DNA from: RGIG3002 sp964449325
Lineage (GTDB): Bacteria; Bacillota; Clostridia; Lachnospirales; Lachnospiraceae
Length of the DNA stretch: 64,000 bases
Direction: 5' to 3'
NCBI GenBank assembly: GCA_964449325.1
Contig: CAYUYJ010000013.1
Span: 23,369 to 87,368 of the forward strand
Shown here one piece after another: positions 54,907 through 64,000 of the stretch (position 1 is the stretch's first letter; every line of letters begins with the position of its first letter). The notes below the pieces were generated by a model. It was given only the letters and a program-made list of their open reading frames with translations. It ran no database searches and was not told where the DNA came from. The position numbers and the translations under genes are program-made.

Positions 54907-55383
54907 TTATTTTAGTTCAACAGGAAAAAATATAAAATTCTTTCCTGTTGAAGGTTCTGTATAATCACATGCTGCACCGCTTAATTTCATATTTCTGGCC
55001 GGAATTTCATTTTCAAGTACTTCCATAAATGTTTCCATATAATTTTCAAACATTACTTCTGTTACTAAATATTTTCTTGCCGGCATTATCCATTTTTTCC
55101 ATCCTTTGGGTGCCTGCGCATCTTTATTTACTTCTATTCCGGCCAGATAATAACCTCTTGTGAAGTTGTTAGTCCATGGCATGAAAGACATTGTTTCATC
55201 ACTCATTGCGCCCCAGAAGCCAACGAATGCTCCATTCTTTTCTTTCATTCCCAGTTCTGATACTTCATCAAAATTTTCATTTGCCTGTTTCCATAGATTC
55301 TGTGCAATATTAGCTTCTTCTGTACAAAATCCTTCCTTTCCAATGATAGAAATTTCCGGTAAATCCACAATTCTAATATCCAT
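54907..55383 (-). CDS. Stand-alone GyrI-like effector-binding protein
   Basis: 158 residues with the GyrI fold and no DNA-binding domain (FVGFWGAMSD, YYLAGIEVNKDAQAPKGWKKWIMPARKYLV). Such proteins bind hydrophobic compounds or hydrolyse certain electrophiles. It lies 26 bp after the AraC-like gene. Confidence 0.85.
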   Translation of the reverse strand: MDIRIVDLPEISIIGKEGFCTEEANIAQNLWKQANENFDEVSELGMKEKNGAFVGFWGAMSDETMSFMPWTNNFTRGYYLAGIEVNKDAQAPKGWKKWIMPARKYLVTEVMFENYMETFMEVLENEIPARNMKLSGAACDYTEPSTGKNFIFFPVELK

Positions 55384-55409
55384 TTTTCCTCCACCATCTC
55401 TTCCGTAAA

Positions 55410-56273
55410 TTACTGTTTCTTTGATTTCACCGGCATCCAGATTTCACAATAGTAGTTTTCATCCTGATTTCCCTTTGGATAGTCATCCTGAGATGTATAA
55501 TATTCTATGTTATACATTCCGGCAATTTCATAATCACTGTTTCCCGGCAGCCATTCTGAGAAAATTTCCGTATTCACTTTCTGTAAAGCCTCCGGCATTG
55601 GTCCCTTACAGGGAAATACCGCCCACGTGTTTTCAGGAATCACAACCGTTTCAAATTCTTCCGGCAGTTCTTTTGCGGGAATATAATCATCAGCAATCAT
55701 GTACTTAAAAGACCCCTCTGTCGCTCCGTCATCAAAGCAAATACCATACGTACCACAAATATACTTTTCCTTTTCCTTTGCATAATGATCCGTCCAAAAC
55801 TGCGGACATTCTCTATACCCTTCTTCATTTTTTATCACTCTTGCACTTCCTATAACCGTAAATGCAGGTTTCTTAACAATTTTACACTCCATTTCAAATC
55901 CACCTTTCATTGATAAATGTATTTTTAGGGGGAGATAGTTTTTCAATTCTCCCTCTCCGTTCTTCGCCTGTGCAGGCGTAATACCATGAAATCTGGTGAA
56001 TGCTTTCGTAAAGCTGTCCGGCGAATCGTAACCGTATTTCATTGCTGCATTAATCACCTTGCATCTGTCTATCTGCAGATCTCTGCCGGCAAGTGAGAGT
56101 CTTCTGTTTCTTATGTATTCCGATACGGTAACACCACAAAGAATAGAAAATCCTTTCTGAAAATAGAACGGGGAAAGATTAACCTCAGCAGCAATTTTTT
56201 CCAGAGTTAGTTCATCCGTAAGATGCTCTTCCATATATTTAATTGATGAAACGATATCTTCCAACCAGCTCAT
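55410..56273 (-). CDS. AraC-family regulator with GyrI-like effector domain
   Basis: 287 residues from the ATG at 56273 (AAGGTG upstream). Two helix-turn-helix motifs (EVNLSPFYFQKGFSILCG, YGYDSPDSFTKAFTRFHGITP) and a C-terminal GyrI-like domain (about 115-287, ending CEIWMPVKSK). It is similar in layout to the protein at 51437-52369 and forms an operon with a free GyrI-like gene. Confidence 0.9.
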   Translation of the reverse strand: MSWLEDIVSSIKYMEEHLTDELTLEKIAAEVNLSPFYFQKGFSILCGVTVSEYIRNRRLSLAGRDLQIDRCKVINAAMKYGYDSPDSFTKAFTRFHGITPAQAKNGEGELKNYLPLKIHLSMKGGFEMECKIVKKPAFTVIGSARVIKNEEGYRECPQFWTDHYAKEKEKYICGTYGICFDDGATEGSFKYMIADDYIPAKELPEEFETVVIPENTWAVFPCKGPMPEALQKVNTEIFSEWLPGNSDYEIAGMYNIEYYTSQDDYPKGNQDENYYCEIWMPVKSKKQ

Positions 56274-56450
56274 TGCAACACCTTCTTTCTGAATATATCC
56301 TATCTCAATAAAGAAAAGTTTTCCCGACATTCTATGTTCTCTTTTGTCCTATTGCATACCCCACTGCTAACATCCTGTACACGGTTGTCATCGTGCAGAT
56401 ATCCCGCAACTGACATTTCTTTGCTAATTCTGCTTTGTAAATATTCAGGT

Positions 56451-57083
56451 TTATGCAAACTGACTTATGATTTTTTCTATATCTGCATAAAATCTTGCGC
56501 AATGATATCCGTCTGCCACTGCATGATGAATCTGTAACGTAACCGGCATTATCATTTTACCGTCACGTTCAAGGTATTTCCCCCATGTAATCATCGGGAA
56601 CAAAAACTGATATTCACTCTCATTTGATACCGTGAACGAGGAGTAACTAATCCAAGGCATGCAGGAGACAATGAAAAAATTATCTACAGGCTTAGTATGT
56701 TTCTTCTCTTTATCATAGTTCTCCATGTCCATCACCATATCACGATAAAACATTTCTAATTCATCCTGATATACTGTACACAAGCTATCCATTATGTTTG
56801 TTTCCTTATCTATTACCGCATAATCCGGATTTATGATTTCATAATAACCTAAGTTATTTTGCTCATCATATCCCATCCGAAATTCTTTTTGTTGATTGAC
56901 CGCTTTTGTCACAATCCATGTAAACACCGGATAAAAACGTAACTCATTTTTCTTAACATATTTCACAACATTCGTTACATCCATATCTACAGTCATACTG
57001 TATGTACTTTTTGCAACAGTCATAAAATGTGTAAAGCATTCTTTCCTAGGCCATGCTTCCATATCTATTTTCGTAAAATACAT
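56451..57083 (-). CDS. Chloramphenicol acetyltransferase-like enzyme (CatA type)
   Basis: 210 residues, close to the usual CatA length. It carries the active-site HHAVADGYH (catalytic His) and the N-terminal WPRKECFTHF and YSMTVDMDVT segments. True CatA enzymes acetylate chloramphenicol; many chromosomal relatives in Clostridia have other or unknown acceptors, so resistance should be tested, not assumed. Confidence 0.88.
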   Translation of the reverse strand: MYFTKIDMEAWPRKECFTHFMTVAKSTYSMTVDMDVTNVVKYVKKNELRFYPVFTWIVTKAVNQQKEFRMGYDEQNNLGYYEIINPDYAVIDKETNIMDSLCTVYQDELEMFYRDMVMDMENYDKEKKHTKPVDNFFIVSCMPWISYSSFTVSNESEYQFLFPMITWGKYLERDGKMIMPVTLQIHHAVADGYHCARFYADIEKIISQFA

Positions 57084-57390
57084 AATTAACCTCTCTTCTA
57101 CAATTTAGGAGTTGTCGATTGCTTTTGTAAAATACCCATTGTTCAATTGTCATCCCTCGCTCTAAAAAGCTCAGTCAATTCTTATTTATGATACCCATTA
57201 TATAGCACATCACTTATTTCCACAACAGCATTTCAGCCAGTTTCGCCCCTTAAGTACTTTATGTACTTTAAATAAAAAATACTTCTCTGATTGGTGCATA
57301 TAACGCTTCTTTTGTCATAAACATCTTCCTGTATTACCCAAAAACAAGCCACTCACTCTACAAAAGTGAATGGCCTAAATTTTACTGTTT
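57084..57390. other. Gene-free 307-bp gap
   Basis: The AT-rich stretch holds the cupin-gene terminator at its left-hand end in transcription (57335-57374) and presumably the promoter of the acetyltransferase gene. I see no other feature. Confidence 0.5.
57335..57374 (-). terminator. Terminator of the cupin gene
   Basis: On the minus strand GCCATTCACT pairs with AGTGAGTGGC (one G-T pair) followed by TTGTTTTTGG. Confidence 0.8.
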
Positions 57391-57816
57391 CTATAAATAT
57401 TCTTCCTTTTCAGCATCTTCCTTCGTCCGGTGTATAGTTCCTCTCGAATGATTAGGCGGCGCATAAACGGAAGAAAGTTTTAACGGACAATCCCCCATAT
57501 TTATAATGTTATGCCATGTACCTGCCGGCACGAAAACAACCTCTCCTTCATATACACTTTTCTGAAAATTCAGTCTGTATTTGTTATTACCCATTTTAAC
57601 GATTGCTTTTCCTTGCTCAACACGAATCATTTGATCTGTTTTAGAATGCATTTCTATGCCAATGTCTCCAAATCTTGGTATAGACATCAATGTCATTTGC
57701 AAAAAACTTCCGGTCCAGACAGCCGTACGGAAATTCTCATTTTTTTCAGCATCTTCTGTTACATCTGTTACATAAGGATCCGGTCCATAATCCTTCAATT
57801 TTTCCAAACTACACAT
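57391..57816 (-). CDS. Cupin-domain protein
   Basis: 141 residues with a single cupin barrel (MHSKTDQMIRVEQGKAIVKMG, VFVPAGTWHNIINMGDCPLKL). The His residues of both cupin motifs are visible, so metal binding is likely. It follows the MerR-like gene by 46 bp; possibly a small-molecule isomerase or sensor. Confidence 0.85.
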   Translation of the reverse strand: MCSLEKLKDYGPDPYVTDVTEDAEKNENFRTAVWTGSFLQMTLMSIPRFGDIGIEMHSKTDQMIRVEQGKAIVKMGNNKYRLNFQKSVYEGEVVFVPAGTWHNIINMGDCPLKLSSVYAPPNHSRGTIHRTKEDAEKEEYL

Positions 57817-57862
57817 AAAAATCCTTTTTTATTATTTTATTCCGGATTTGAAAGTATGTTCC

Positions 57863-58840
57863 TTATCTTCTCTTAATGGGTAATAGCAAATCAATCTGAC
57901 CATCAATACCATTCTCAGGCCATCCCATGTGCGCCGAATATACCCAGTTCAAATGTTCCTCAAGCATTCCATGCATTATCTCCGGACCTGCTTTCCAGTC
58001 CGGTTCATATTTATCATTGTTTTCAGCCCACTTTACAAGATTCTCCCATAGATGAAACTCCGGGAAATTGATGGTAAGAGCTGCATACAAACCACCCGGC
58101 ATCTGTTTTCTTTCAAATCCTTCCGGCAAATCCATGTTTGCCGGAATGGTAACCCAATCCTCATATCCATGCTCCCCGTTCGGAAGAATTCCGGGATTGG
58201 GACTATTGAAGCCAAACATTCTCGCATCCGGCTTTATTGTATACAATTTGCTCTTCTGTATAAACTCCGATACCTTATCACCAACTGTTTCCTCGGGGTT
58301 CTCACCCACTGCTCGATATGATGCGACTTCGCACTCCGGGATGAGCACTATTCTAACATTCATATCCTTACTTAATACCTCATCTGCTTTGTTCAAATCT
58401 GTCATTGTCACGACCTCCTGTAGTTGTGTTTTTGCAGGAGCCACGGAATCAATAATCTCAACAGTCTCTAAATCGTCCAAAAGGCTATATGTATTATTCT
58501 CTTCACGATATTTGTCTACAAGCATCATAAGAACTCTTCGGATAGTGGACACAGATTCTACTTCTTCATCAATCTCAGATATACGTCTCTGCAATATGTC
58601 AAGAATCTGCTTCTGCCGCTTATCCGTCAAGATAACCTTAATGTCCTTCAACGGAATACGCAATTTTCTGAGTAACAGAATTATCCTGATACGGCCGATC
58701 GTATCCATATCATATATTCTGTAAGAATAATCGTCACAGTGTCTACTCTCAATCAAGCCTAATTTCTCATAATATCTGAGCATTCGTGGCGACACTGCAT
58801 ATTCCTTTGATACCTGAGTAACTGTCTTATACACTTCCAT
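57863..58840 (-). CDS. MerR-family regulator with GyrI-like effector domain
   Basis: 325 residues from the ATG at 58840 (AAGGAAG 6 bp upstream). N-terminal MerR winged helix (TQVSKEYAVSPRMLRYYEKLGLIESRH), a dimerisation coiled coil (about 85-120) and a C-terminal effector domain (about 165-325). The layout is that of BmrR-type multidrug sensors. It probably regulates the cupin gene and itself. Confidence 0.9.
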   Translation of the reverse strand: MEVYKTVTQVSKEYAVSPRMLRYYEKLGLIESRHCDDYSYRIYDMDTIGRIRIILLLRKLRIPLKDIKVILTDKRQKQILDILQRRISEIDEEVESVSTIRRVLMMLVDKYREENNTYSLLDDLETVEIIDSVAPAKTQLQEVVTMTDLNKADEVLSKDMNVRIVLIPECEVASYRAVGENPEETVGDKVSEFIQKSKLYTIKPDARMFGFNSPNPGILPNGEHGYEDWVTIPANMDLPEGFERKQMPGGLYAALTINFPEFHLWENLVKWAENNDKYEPDWKAGPEIMHGMLEEHLNWVYSAHMGWPENGIDGQIDLLLPIKRR

Positions 58841-58957
58841 ATACATCTTCCTTTCTGCTCCTTACATATGAGAAGCATAAAGGACTACACCGTGTCCTAG
58901 TCAATACCTTTTTTATAAATTTTTATCTCCCCTGGTTCTCATTCATATTAGCTGATT

Positions 58958-59857
58958 TCATCCATCTGCTTCCTCGATAAATTCCAGTATCATGTTTGCT
59001 CTTGTTTTACTAACTTCATCTGCCCATGCAGGATTTTTCTTTCCACGCTCACTAAGATAAATGCCATCAGAAAACTCCCAATGGGTTACTTTCCTTATCT
59101 TTTTTACCGTAACACCGGTACACCCTTCCTTCGTCAGGATTGCATGTGCTTTATAGTTTAATGGACTGCAAAGAACCAGGATTGGTTTCTTCCTATTCCC
59201 TATTTCCGGTTTTCCAAAGAGTGCTCCGTCCAGATTCACAGCATACCGCAAACTATCATTTTTTAACGCGGCGAAAACACTGCAGCAGCCGCCAAAGGAG
59301 ACTCCAACAGACCCCATGCCGGAAAGCTCGAGCTTTCCTTTCCAAAAAGAATCGGATGCATTCACATATGCAAGCCACTCCATCACTGTAACAATATCTT
59401 CATACCAGAGCGGTTCAAGCTGCTCCAGCTTTTTTCTCATACACTCAAAAGATTCCGGGCTTTCAAACCGTCCCCCATCCGTATAAGTTACAATTCCTGC
59501 CCCATAGGGATGTCCAATGCTCACTACAACATAGCCTGATGATGCCATGTCTGCACATAACACCGTGCTTTCCATTTCATATCCGCACAAACCGTGATTC
59601 ACTAAAACAACCTTCGCCTTTTCTATTGTAGTTTCGAATTCCGGTTCCGTTCCACAATACGTCCGAACACCATTGTCAATCACATTAGGAGCGTTGCGCT
59701 GATATTGTTCCTCCATATAAGGGTATTCCTTTGTCCATGACTCAGCCGGATAATAAATGGTCATCGATACTCTTCTTTTATGGGAAATGTCTCCGATTTC
59801 TTCCGTCTCATATCGCCTGATTCCAACCCGGTAGTCTCCTATTGCCTGTCGAAGCAT
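58958..59857 (-). CDS. Alpha/beta hydrolase (PAF acetylhydrolase-like)
   Basis: 299 residues from the ATG at 59857 (GGAGG 8 bp upstream). The nucleophile elbow is GVSFGG, the oxyanion-side motif is VLVNHGLCG, an acid in VNLDGALFG and a late His in THWEFSD complete a plausible triad. The fold and lengths fit platelet-activating-factor acetylhydrolase-like esterases. No signal peptide. Confidence 0.85.
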   Translation of the reverse strand: MLRQAIGDYRVGIRRYETEEIGDISHKRRVSMTIYYPAESWTKEYPYMEEQYQRNAPNVIDNGVRTYCGTEPEFETTIEKAKVVLVNHGLCGYEMESTVLCADMASSGYVVVSIGHPYGAGIVTYTDGGRFESPESFECMRKKLEQLEPLWYEDIVTVMEWLAYVNASDSFWKGKLELSGMGSVGVSFGGCCSVFAALKNDSLRYAVNLDGALFGKPEIGNRKKPILVLCSPLNYKAHAILTKEGCTGVTVKKIRKVTHWEFSDGIYLSERGKKNPAWADEVSKTRANMILEFIEEADG

Positions 59858-59964
59858 CTTACCTACCTCCATATTTCATCACGAATTCTATTGTTACGTA
59901 TGCCACATTGTGAATCCTCTGTGTGTGTCTGGCAGACTAAGACCTTGCGACCTTAGCCCCTCAC

Positions 59965-62364
59965 CTATCCACATGTGCTGCTTTCCATGATAATTAATTC
60001 CTGCGGCAAATAGGTACGAAGTAATTCTTCTAATTTATCTGCCTGAATAGGTTTTGCAAAATAATCATTAAATCCATACCCCACGTACATTTCCCTGCAT
60101 CCTGCAATAGCATTAGCCGTAAGAGCAATGACAATCCCGTCTTTATTGAGATTTTCTTCGTCATTTCGCATTATATGTAAGGTTGCTACACCATCTAAAT
60201 CCGGCATCATATGATCCATAAGAATGATGTCATACTTCTTTTTCTTCGTGAAATCCAGACACTGTCTTCCACTTTTCGCAAGATCTACTTTTATCTTTGT
60301 ACGTTTCAACAGACTTCGTAATAAAGAAAGGTTCACCTGATTGTCATCTACCACCAGCACCTGCGCTTCCGGCGCCGTAAACATTTCTTTTTCCTTTTCT
60401 TCCAGTTCGCGCTTCTCCCGAATTGCCACTTCCAGATTTCCAATAGGTGCTTTATCTATTACTTTTTGAGGTATCTTTACTGTAAAAGCAGAGCCTTTTC
60501 CATACTCGCTTTTTACCTCAATACTACCATCCATCTGCTCCACTAACTGTTTCACAATATTAAGACCTAAACCGGTTCCCTGAATATTCCGGTTCTTCTC
60601 TAAATCCAATCGCTTAAAGCTGTCAAAAAGTACAGGTAAATCTTCTTTTTTAATACCCATTCCTGTATCAATAACAGAAAAGCATAACAGGATAAATTCT
60701 TCGTCTATGGGCTCACCATAAGCTTTTAAGGTAATACAACCCTCTCTGGTATATTTTTCTGCATTAGATAATAAATTGGTCATAATCTGACGAATACGAA
60801 TGGCATCACCACAAAGCTGTGAAGGTAACTTTTTATCAATATCTATTTGGACAGAAATAGGCTTTCCCACTACTCTTGCATTAAGAATTAATACACCATC
60901 CTGTAACAATCCTGCCAAACTATAAGTTTCATTCACAATCTCCATCTGTCCCGATTCAATTTTCGTAAAATCTAACACATCATTGATTAACCCGAGAAGC
61001 ATATTGCTGGCATTTTCAATATTATGAGAATAACTACTAATATCCGGATTTTCATTCTCTCGTAAAATCATTTCATTCATGCCGATAATAATATTAATTG
61101 GAGTTCGAATTTCATGGGACATATTGGCAAGAAATTTGGCCTGAGCCTCCCGGCCCGCAATAGCCTGTTGCTTTTTCTTTTCAGACCGGAACAAATCCCG
61201 ACCTGTCTTAATAACCGCCATAGTTAATAAAAACAACAGACCGATACCAAGAATAGCACCCATAGAGTTTTTATAACCCAGATAATACATTATCATCTCC
61301 AGAACTGCTGTAAAAAGCATACCGCAGATGCCAATTCCTACAAACAAATATTCCGTAAATTGCTTTTTTAATGCATCCACAATAGTAGTTATGAGCAAAC
61401 ACACAATTACGAAAAGAAGCCACATATGAATAAAGACTACCAATGTTACAAATTGTACCAGTTCCGTCAACTGTAATACGGAAAATATCACAAACATCAT
61501 GGCACAACAGGTCATAAGCACTACATACAATTTGCGATAACGATTTTTTTGAATCTCATTAATATAAAGTAAAAGTGGCAAAGGAATTATCATTATACTC
61601 CAGTAAGCAAGATTTGCCAATGAAGAAATACTTGGTACAAAAATCTGCCGGAATACACTTTCCGATAGCATCCAAAGAGCGCAGAAAAATATCGTCCAAG
61701 CCAGATATTTTAATTCCAATTCCCTTTTGTACACATGCTTCATAACAAAACATACTGCAATACAAAATGTACTAACCAATATAAGCAGCACTGCTATTGC
61801 CGCTCTCATTCCGAACGCTTCTGCCAGATAAGCCCAAATACTTGCACGATTGCCAATATAACATTCATTAACATTTCCCGCATATTTTGACTCACTGGAA
61901 AACTCATAAGACATTTCTTTTCCACGGTCAGACGCACCCACTTCCACAAAAAGGTAACGGGTGGAACTATTTTTTCCAAATGGTCTGATTTTATCCGTAT
62001 TATAGTCCAGACGTAACTCCCCATCTATATAAACACGAACATCCTGCCAGATGGCATGAAAACATAAACATTCACCATCCACTATGTTCTCAGGCAAGGT
62101 AGTAGTAAGGGTTACAATCTCTCCCCACCGGGCATCCAGTTTAGCCGGAATTTCCACAGGAATCTTCTCCCCATTTTCCAGAACGCGCTGCCATTCTGTC
62201 TCAAACACCCGACACTTAGCCGAACTATCCTCTCTCTCATCCGGCATAACAAGCTGGGAAACAACCATATAAAATAGAAACGCAAAAGTTGCAATACTGA
62301 AAAATATCTTTAAAACTTTGATACTTTTCTCAAACGAAATCTTATTTACTTGTATTTTTTTCAT
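59965..62364 (-). CDS. Hybrid histidine kinase with extracellular sandwich and 7TM sensor
   Basis: 799 residues. Membrane helix (about 17-38), an extracellular beta-sandwich (about 60-175), then about seven membrane helices (185-395), as in 7TMR-DISM sensors. HisKA with SHEIRTP (His about 421), HATPase (GTGLGLNIVKQLVEQMDG) and receiver (VLVVDDNQVN, LMDHMMPDLDG) follow. There is no HPt domain in the protein; one is supplied by the gene that ends at 63882. Confidence 0.92.
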   Translation of the reverse strand: MKKIQVNKISFEKSIKVLKIFFSIATFAFLFYMVVSQLVMPDEREDSSAKCRVFETEWQRVLENGEKIPVEIPAKLDARWGEIVTLTTTLPENIVDGECLCFHAIWQDVRVYIDGELRLDYNTDKIRPFGKNSSTRYLFVEVGASDRGKEMSYEFSSESKYAGNVNECYIGNRASIWAYLAEAFGMRAAIAVLLILVSTFCIAVCFVMKHVYKRELELKYLAWTIFFCALWMLSESVFRQIFVPSISSLANLAYWSIMIIPLPLLLYINEIQKNRYRKLYVVLMTCCAMMFVIFSVLQLTELVQFVTLVVFIHMWLLFVIVCLLITTIVDALKKQFTEYLFVGIGICGMLFTAVLEMIMYYLGYKNSMGAILGIGLLFLLTMAVIKTGRDLFRSEKKKQQAIAGREAQAKFLANMSHEIRTPINIIIGMNEMILRENENPDISSYSHNIENASNMLLGLINDVLDFTKIESGQMEIVNETYSLAGLLQDGVLILNARVVGKPISVQIDIDKKLPSQLCGDAIRIRQIMTNLLSNAEKYTREGCITLKAYGEPIDEEFILLCFSVIDTGMGIKKEDLPVLFDSFKRLDLEKNRNIQGTGLGLNIVKQLVEQMDGSIEVKSEYGKGSAFTVKIPQKVIDKAPIGNLEVAIREKRELEEKEKEMFTAPEAQVLVVDDNQVNLSLLRSLLKRTKIKVDLAKSGRQCLDFTKKKKYDIILMDHMMPDLDGVATLHIMRNDEENLNKDGIVIALTANAIAGCREMYVGYGFNDYFAKPIQADKLEELLRTYLPQELIIMESSTCG

Positions 62365-62421
62365 AGTAGTACTCCCTCTGCGTATCCTATATCAATAGTT
62401 TTTATATGCAGCTTCGCTTTA

Positions 62422-63828
62422 CTAATTCTGTAATCTGACTGCAATGCCTTTCATTTCTTCAAAATCAGCCATCAGTTCTTTAGAGTAGTTTTCCGCTTCA
62501 AAATATTTCTGCTTTGCGGCTTCATAATCTTCGTTCATAATCAGATTTCTGACTTTGCTTCCATATTCATGGAACTTTTTATGCTTTTCTTCCAACTGTG
62601 TCCAAATTACGCGAATTTCCGGTGTCTTCGGTACCATAGAATAATAAAAATGTCCAAAGCCGCATTTTGAAGAATCAAACTGTATTGGAATAATAGTCTT
62701 CTCATCTACCATTCGTTTCAAGTTAGAAAGCCATGTCTTATGTGCATTCAATGCTTTGTCCATATACTTGACAAATTCCACATACTCCATACGAAAGAAT
62801 GCATCGTCCGTCATCCTTCCCATAACCTTGGTTGCATCTGACAAAGTCTTTTCAATATTTTCTACCGGTTTTGTAGCATCCTTAATATACGCACTGACAC
62901 CCTTTAACTCAGCCATATTTCTATTTAGCTCATCACATTGACCTTTAATGTGTGAGGCCTGCGATTCTAACTCATTCATGGAGCTACTGATTTCTTCACT
63001 CACAGCTGCAAGAGAACTGATATTATCATTAACTCTTGAAACATGTTTCTGGTTCTCGCTATTGATTTCCCATACACTTTCAATTTTTTCTGTTACAGTA
63101 TTCAATGCCTGTATGGTACTGGTCACACTTTCCGAGCTCTTACGGGAAGCGCTCTTAATCCGTTCTACGAATTCTCCCATATTCCCGGTCAACTTCTGTG
63201 TCTCTTCTGCAAGTTCTCGGATTTCTTCTGCAACTACTGCAAATCCTTTGCCCGCTTCACCTGCTCTGGCTGCCTCAATAGATGCATTTAAAGCAAGAAG
63301 ATTTGTCTGGGATGAAATCGAATTAATACCGGAAATCACTTCGTTCATATGATTAATCACTTCCATAAGTGTATCCATATCACCTTGCATTTCCTTGGAT
63401 TCATCAATGGTTTTTACTGACAAATCACGAATTGCAGAAAGCTCCTGCTGACTGGTCTCTATCTTTTTATATACTTCATCGGTATCCTCTGCAGCCTCAA
63501 CAATTGTCCTTGTTAAATCCTCATGCTGCATATTCACCTGTTCTGCAACTGAAGAAGAGTCTTCCGCCGCATTTAAAATTTGTCCTGTAGCATAGTCTGC
63601 ATTTTCAGCATCCTTGAGCAGCATATCCGTACTTCTCGTTAAAACTAAATCCAGAGAACTGATTTGCATAACTGCATCCAAGGTCTTATCATATGCTGAT
63701 TCAAACTCTTCTCTTCCTTTTATTAAGCGCTTATAAATCCCATCCAATTCTGAATTACCGGAATAATCCACTTGTTTCAGTTCCGATACAGCGTGAATTA
63801 AATCTGCTTTTTTTCTTACAAAGCCCAT
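62422..63828 (-). CDS. Soluble methyl-accepting chemotaxis protein with CZB zinc sensor
   Basis: 468 residues from the ATG at 63828 (AAGGGAG upstream). It has no membrane segment. The signalling hairpin tip reads INSISSQTNLLALNASIEAARAGEAGKGF. A C-terminal CZB domain (about 345-465) shows the zinc ligands in AHKTWLSNL, SSKCGFGHFY and HKKFHEYG. CZB receptors sense zinc or hypochlorite in the cytoplasm. It is in an operon with the kinase gene 57 bp downstream. Confidence 0.92.
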   Translation of the reverse strand: MGFVRKKADLIHAVSELKQVDYSGNSELDGIYKRLIKGREEFESAYDKTLDAVMQISSLDLVLTRSTDMLLKDAENADYATGQILNAAEDSSSVAEQVNMQHEDLTRTIVEAAEDTDEVYKKIETSQQELSAIRDLSVKTIDESKEMQGDMDTLMEVINHMNEVISGINSISSQTNLLALNASIEAARAGEAGKGFAVVAEEIRELAEETQKLTGNMGEFVERIKSASRKSSESVTSTIQALNTVTEKIESVWEINSENQKHVSRVNDNISSLAAVSEEISSSMNELESQASHIKGQCDELNRNMAELKGVSAYIKDATKPVENIEKTLSDATKVMGRMTDDAFFRMEYVEFVKYMDKALNAHKTWLSNLKRMVDEKTIIPIQFDSSKCGFGHFYYSMVPKTPEIRVIWTQLEEKHKKFHEYGSKVRNLIMNEDYEAAKQKYFEAENYSKELMADFEEMKGIAVRLQN

Positions 63829-63881
63829 AACTTTCTCCCTTCTCATTTGTGATGTGCAAATCTTATAGGACAATTTTATCA

Positions 63882-64000
63882 CTATTCTTTTACTTTGCAA
63901 TCCATTTTGGAACTTTCAATATATGTCTTCACTTCGGACACCACTTTCTCATATACTGCCATAAATTCTTCATGGTGCGCCTGCACATAGGACACATTAT
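63882..64000 (-). CDS. C-terminal end of an HPt-containing protein (partial)
   Basis: 39 codons are visible, running off the right edge. The sequence SYVQAHHEEFMAVYEKVV closely resembles the last helix of the HPt domain of the DegV-kinase (DYIRAHHGELMEKYKELY). It is upstream of the CZB chemoreceptor gene on the same strand, so the locus at 60-64 kb also carries a phosphotransfer module. Confidence 0.7.
   Translation of the reverse strand, partial: NVSYVQAHHEEFMAVYEKVVSEVKTYIESSKMDCKVKE

Noticed and set aside
56451..57083. Acquired antibiotic resistance gene on a mobile element
   Set aside because: No insertion sequence, integrase or repeats flank the CatA-like gene; its composition resembles its neighbours.

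Overview
The window looks like chromosomal DNA from a gut-type Clostridia bacterium, most likely a Lachnospiraceae member. The evidence is moderate-to-low GC, strong GGAGG ribosome binding sites, many tightly packed same-strand operons, lipoproteins with clear lipoboxes, and a very large number of hybrid kinase, HPt, HD-GYP and chemotaxis-type proteins. Species assignment from sequence reading alone is not possible. Almost every gene is on the minus strand, apart from the IS66 transposase genes, one small membrane protein gene, and a plus-strand block at 49-52.4 kb.

Layout. 1-8.7 kb: a minus-strand operon combining a CUT1-type sugar ABC importer (two permeases and two large binding lipoproteins with an extra N-terminal repeat domain) with a HlyD-like adaptor and a MacB-like membrane protein. 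8.8-10.3 kb: an HD-GYP protein and an N-acetylmuramoyl-L-alanine amidase. 10.46-24.02 kb: a genomic island bounded by a ~154-bp direct repeat that contains the 3' end of an amino-acid racemase gene. It carries a 699-residue secreted protein, an intact IS66 element with an 8-bp target duplication, a lipoprotein, a frameshifted isochorismatase-like gene, a DUF262/AlbA fusion, a beta-helix protein, a HipA-like kinase, a Fic protein lacking the usual catalytic His, and hairpin-rich non-coding stretches. No integrase was seen. 24-28.4 kb: TetR-controlled MFS exporter plus racemase, then a MATE exporter. 28.5-29.8 kb: an AAA-ATPase/PD-(D/E)XK pseudogene that has lost its P-loop.

29.9-43.8 kb: the most striking region, a seven-gene, ~14-kb signalling operon. 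In transcription order it encodes a stand-alone receiver, an HPt-REC-HD-GYP protein, a solute-binding lipoprotein without any transporter, a 1279-residue hybrid kinase with two Cache sensors and an internal dead HisKA, a second hybrid kinase with a degenerate receiver, a DegV-hybrid kinase fusion, and a Cache chemoreceptor. I read it as a multi-input phosphorelay ending in c-di-GMP hydrolysis and chemotaxis-like output. A related locus (hybrid kinase, CZB chemoreceptor, and the end of another HPt protein) occupies 60-64 kb.

44-59.9 kb holds accessory and resistance-type genes: a membrane serine hydrolase, a PNPOx-like protein, an amidohydrolase with an AbrB regulator, a TetR/CPBP-like pair, a Gfo/Idh oxidoreductase with an AraC regulator, an SdpI-like protein, an ECF sigma/anti-sigma pair, several GyrI-like effector-binding regulators, a CatA-like acetyltransferase, a cupin and an alpha/beta hydrolase. 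No rRNA, tRNA or CRISPR array was seen.
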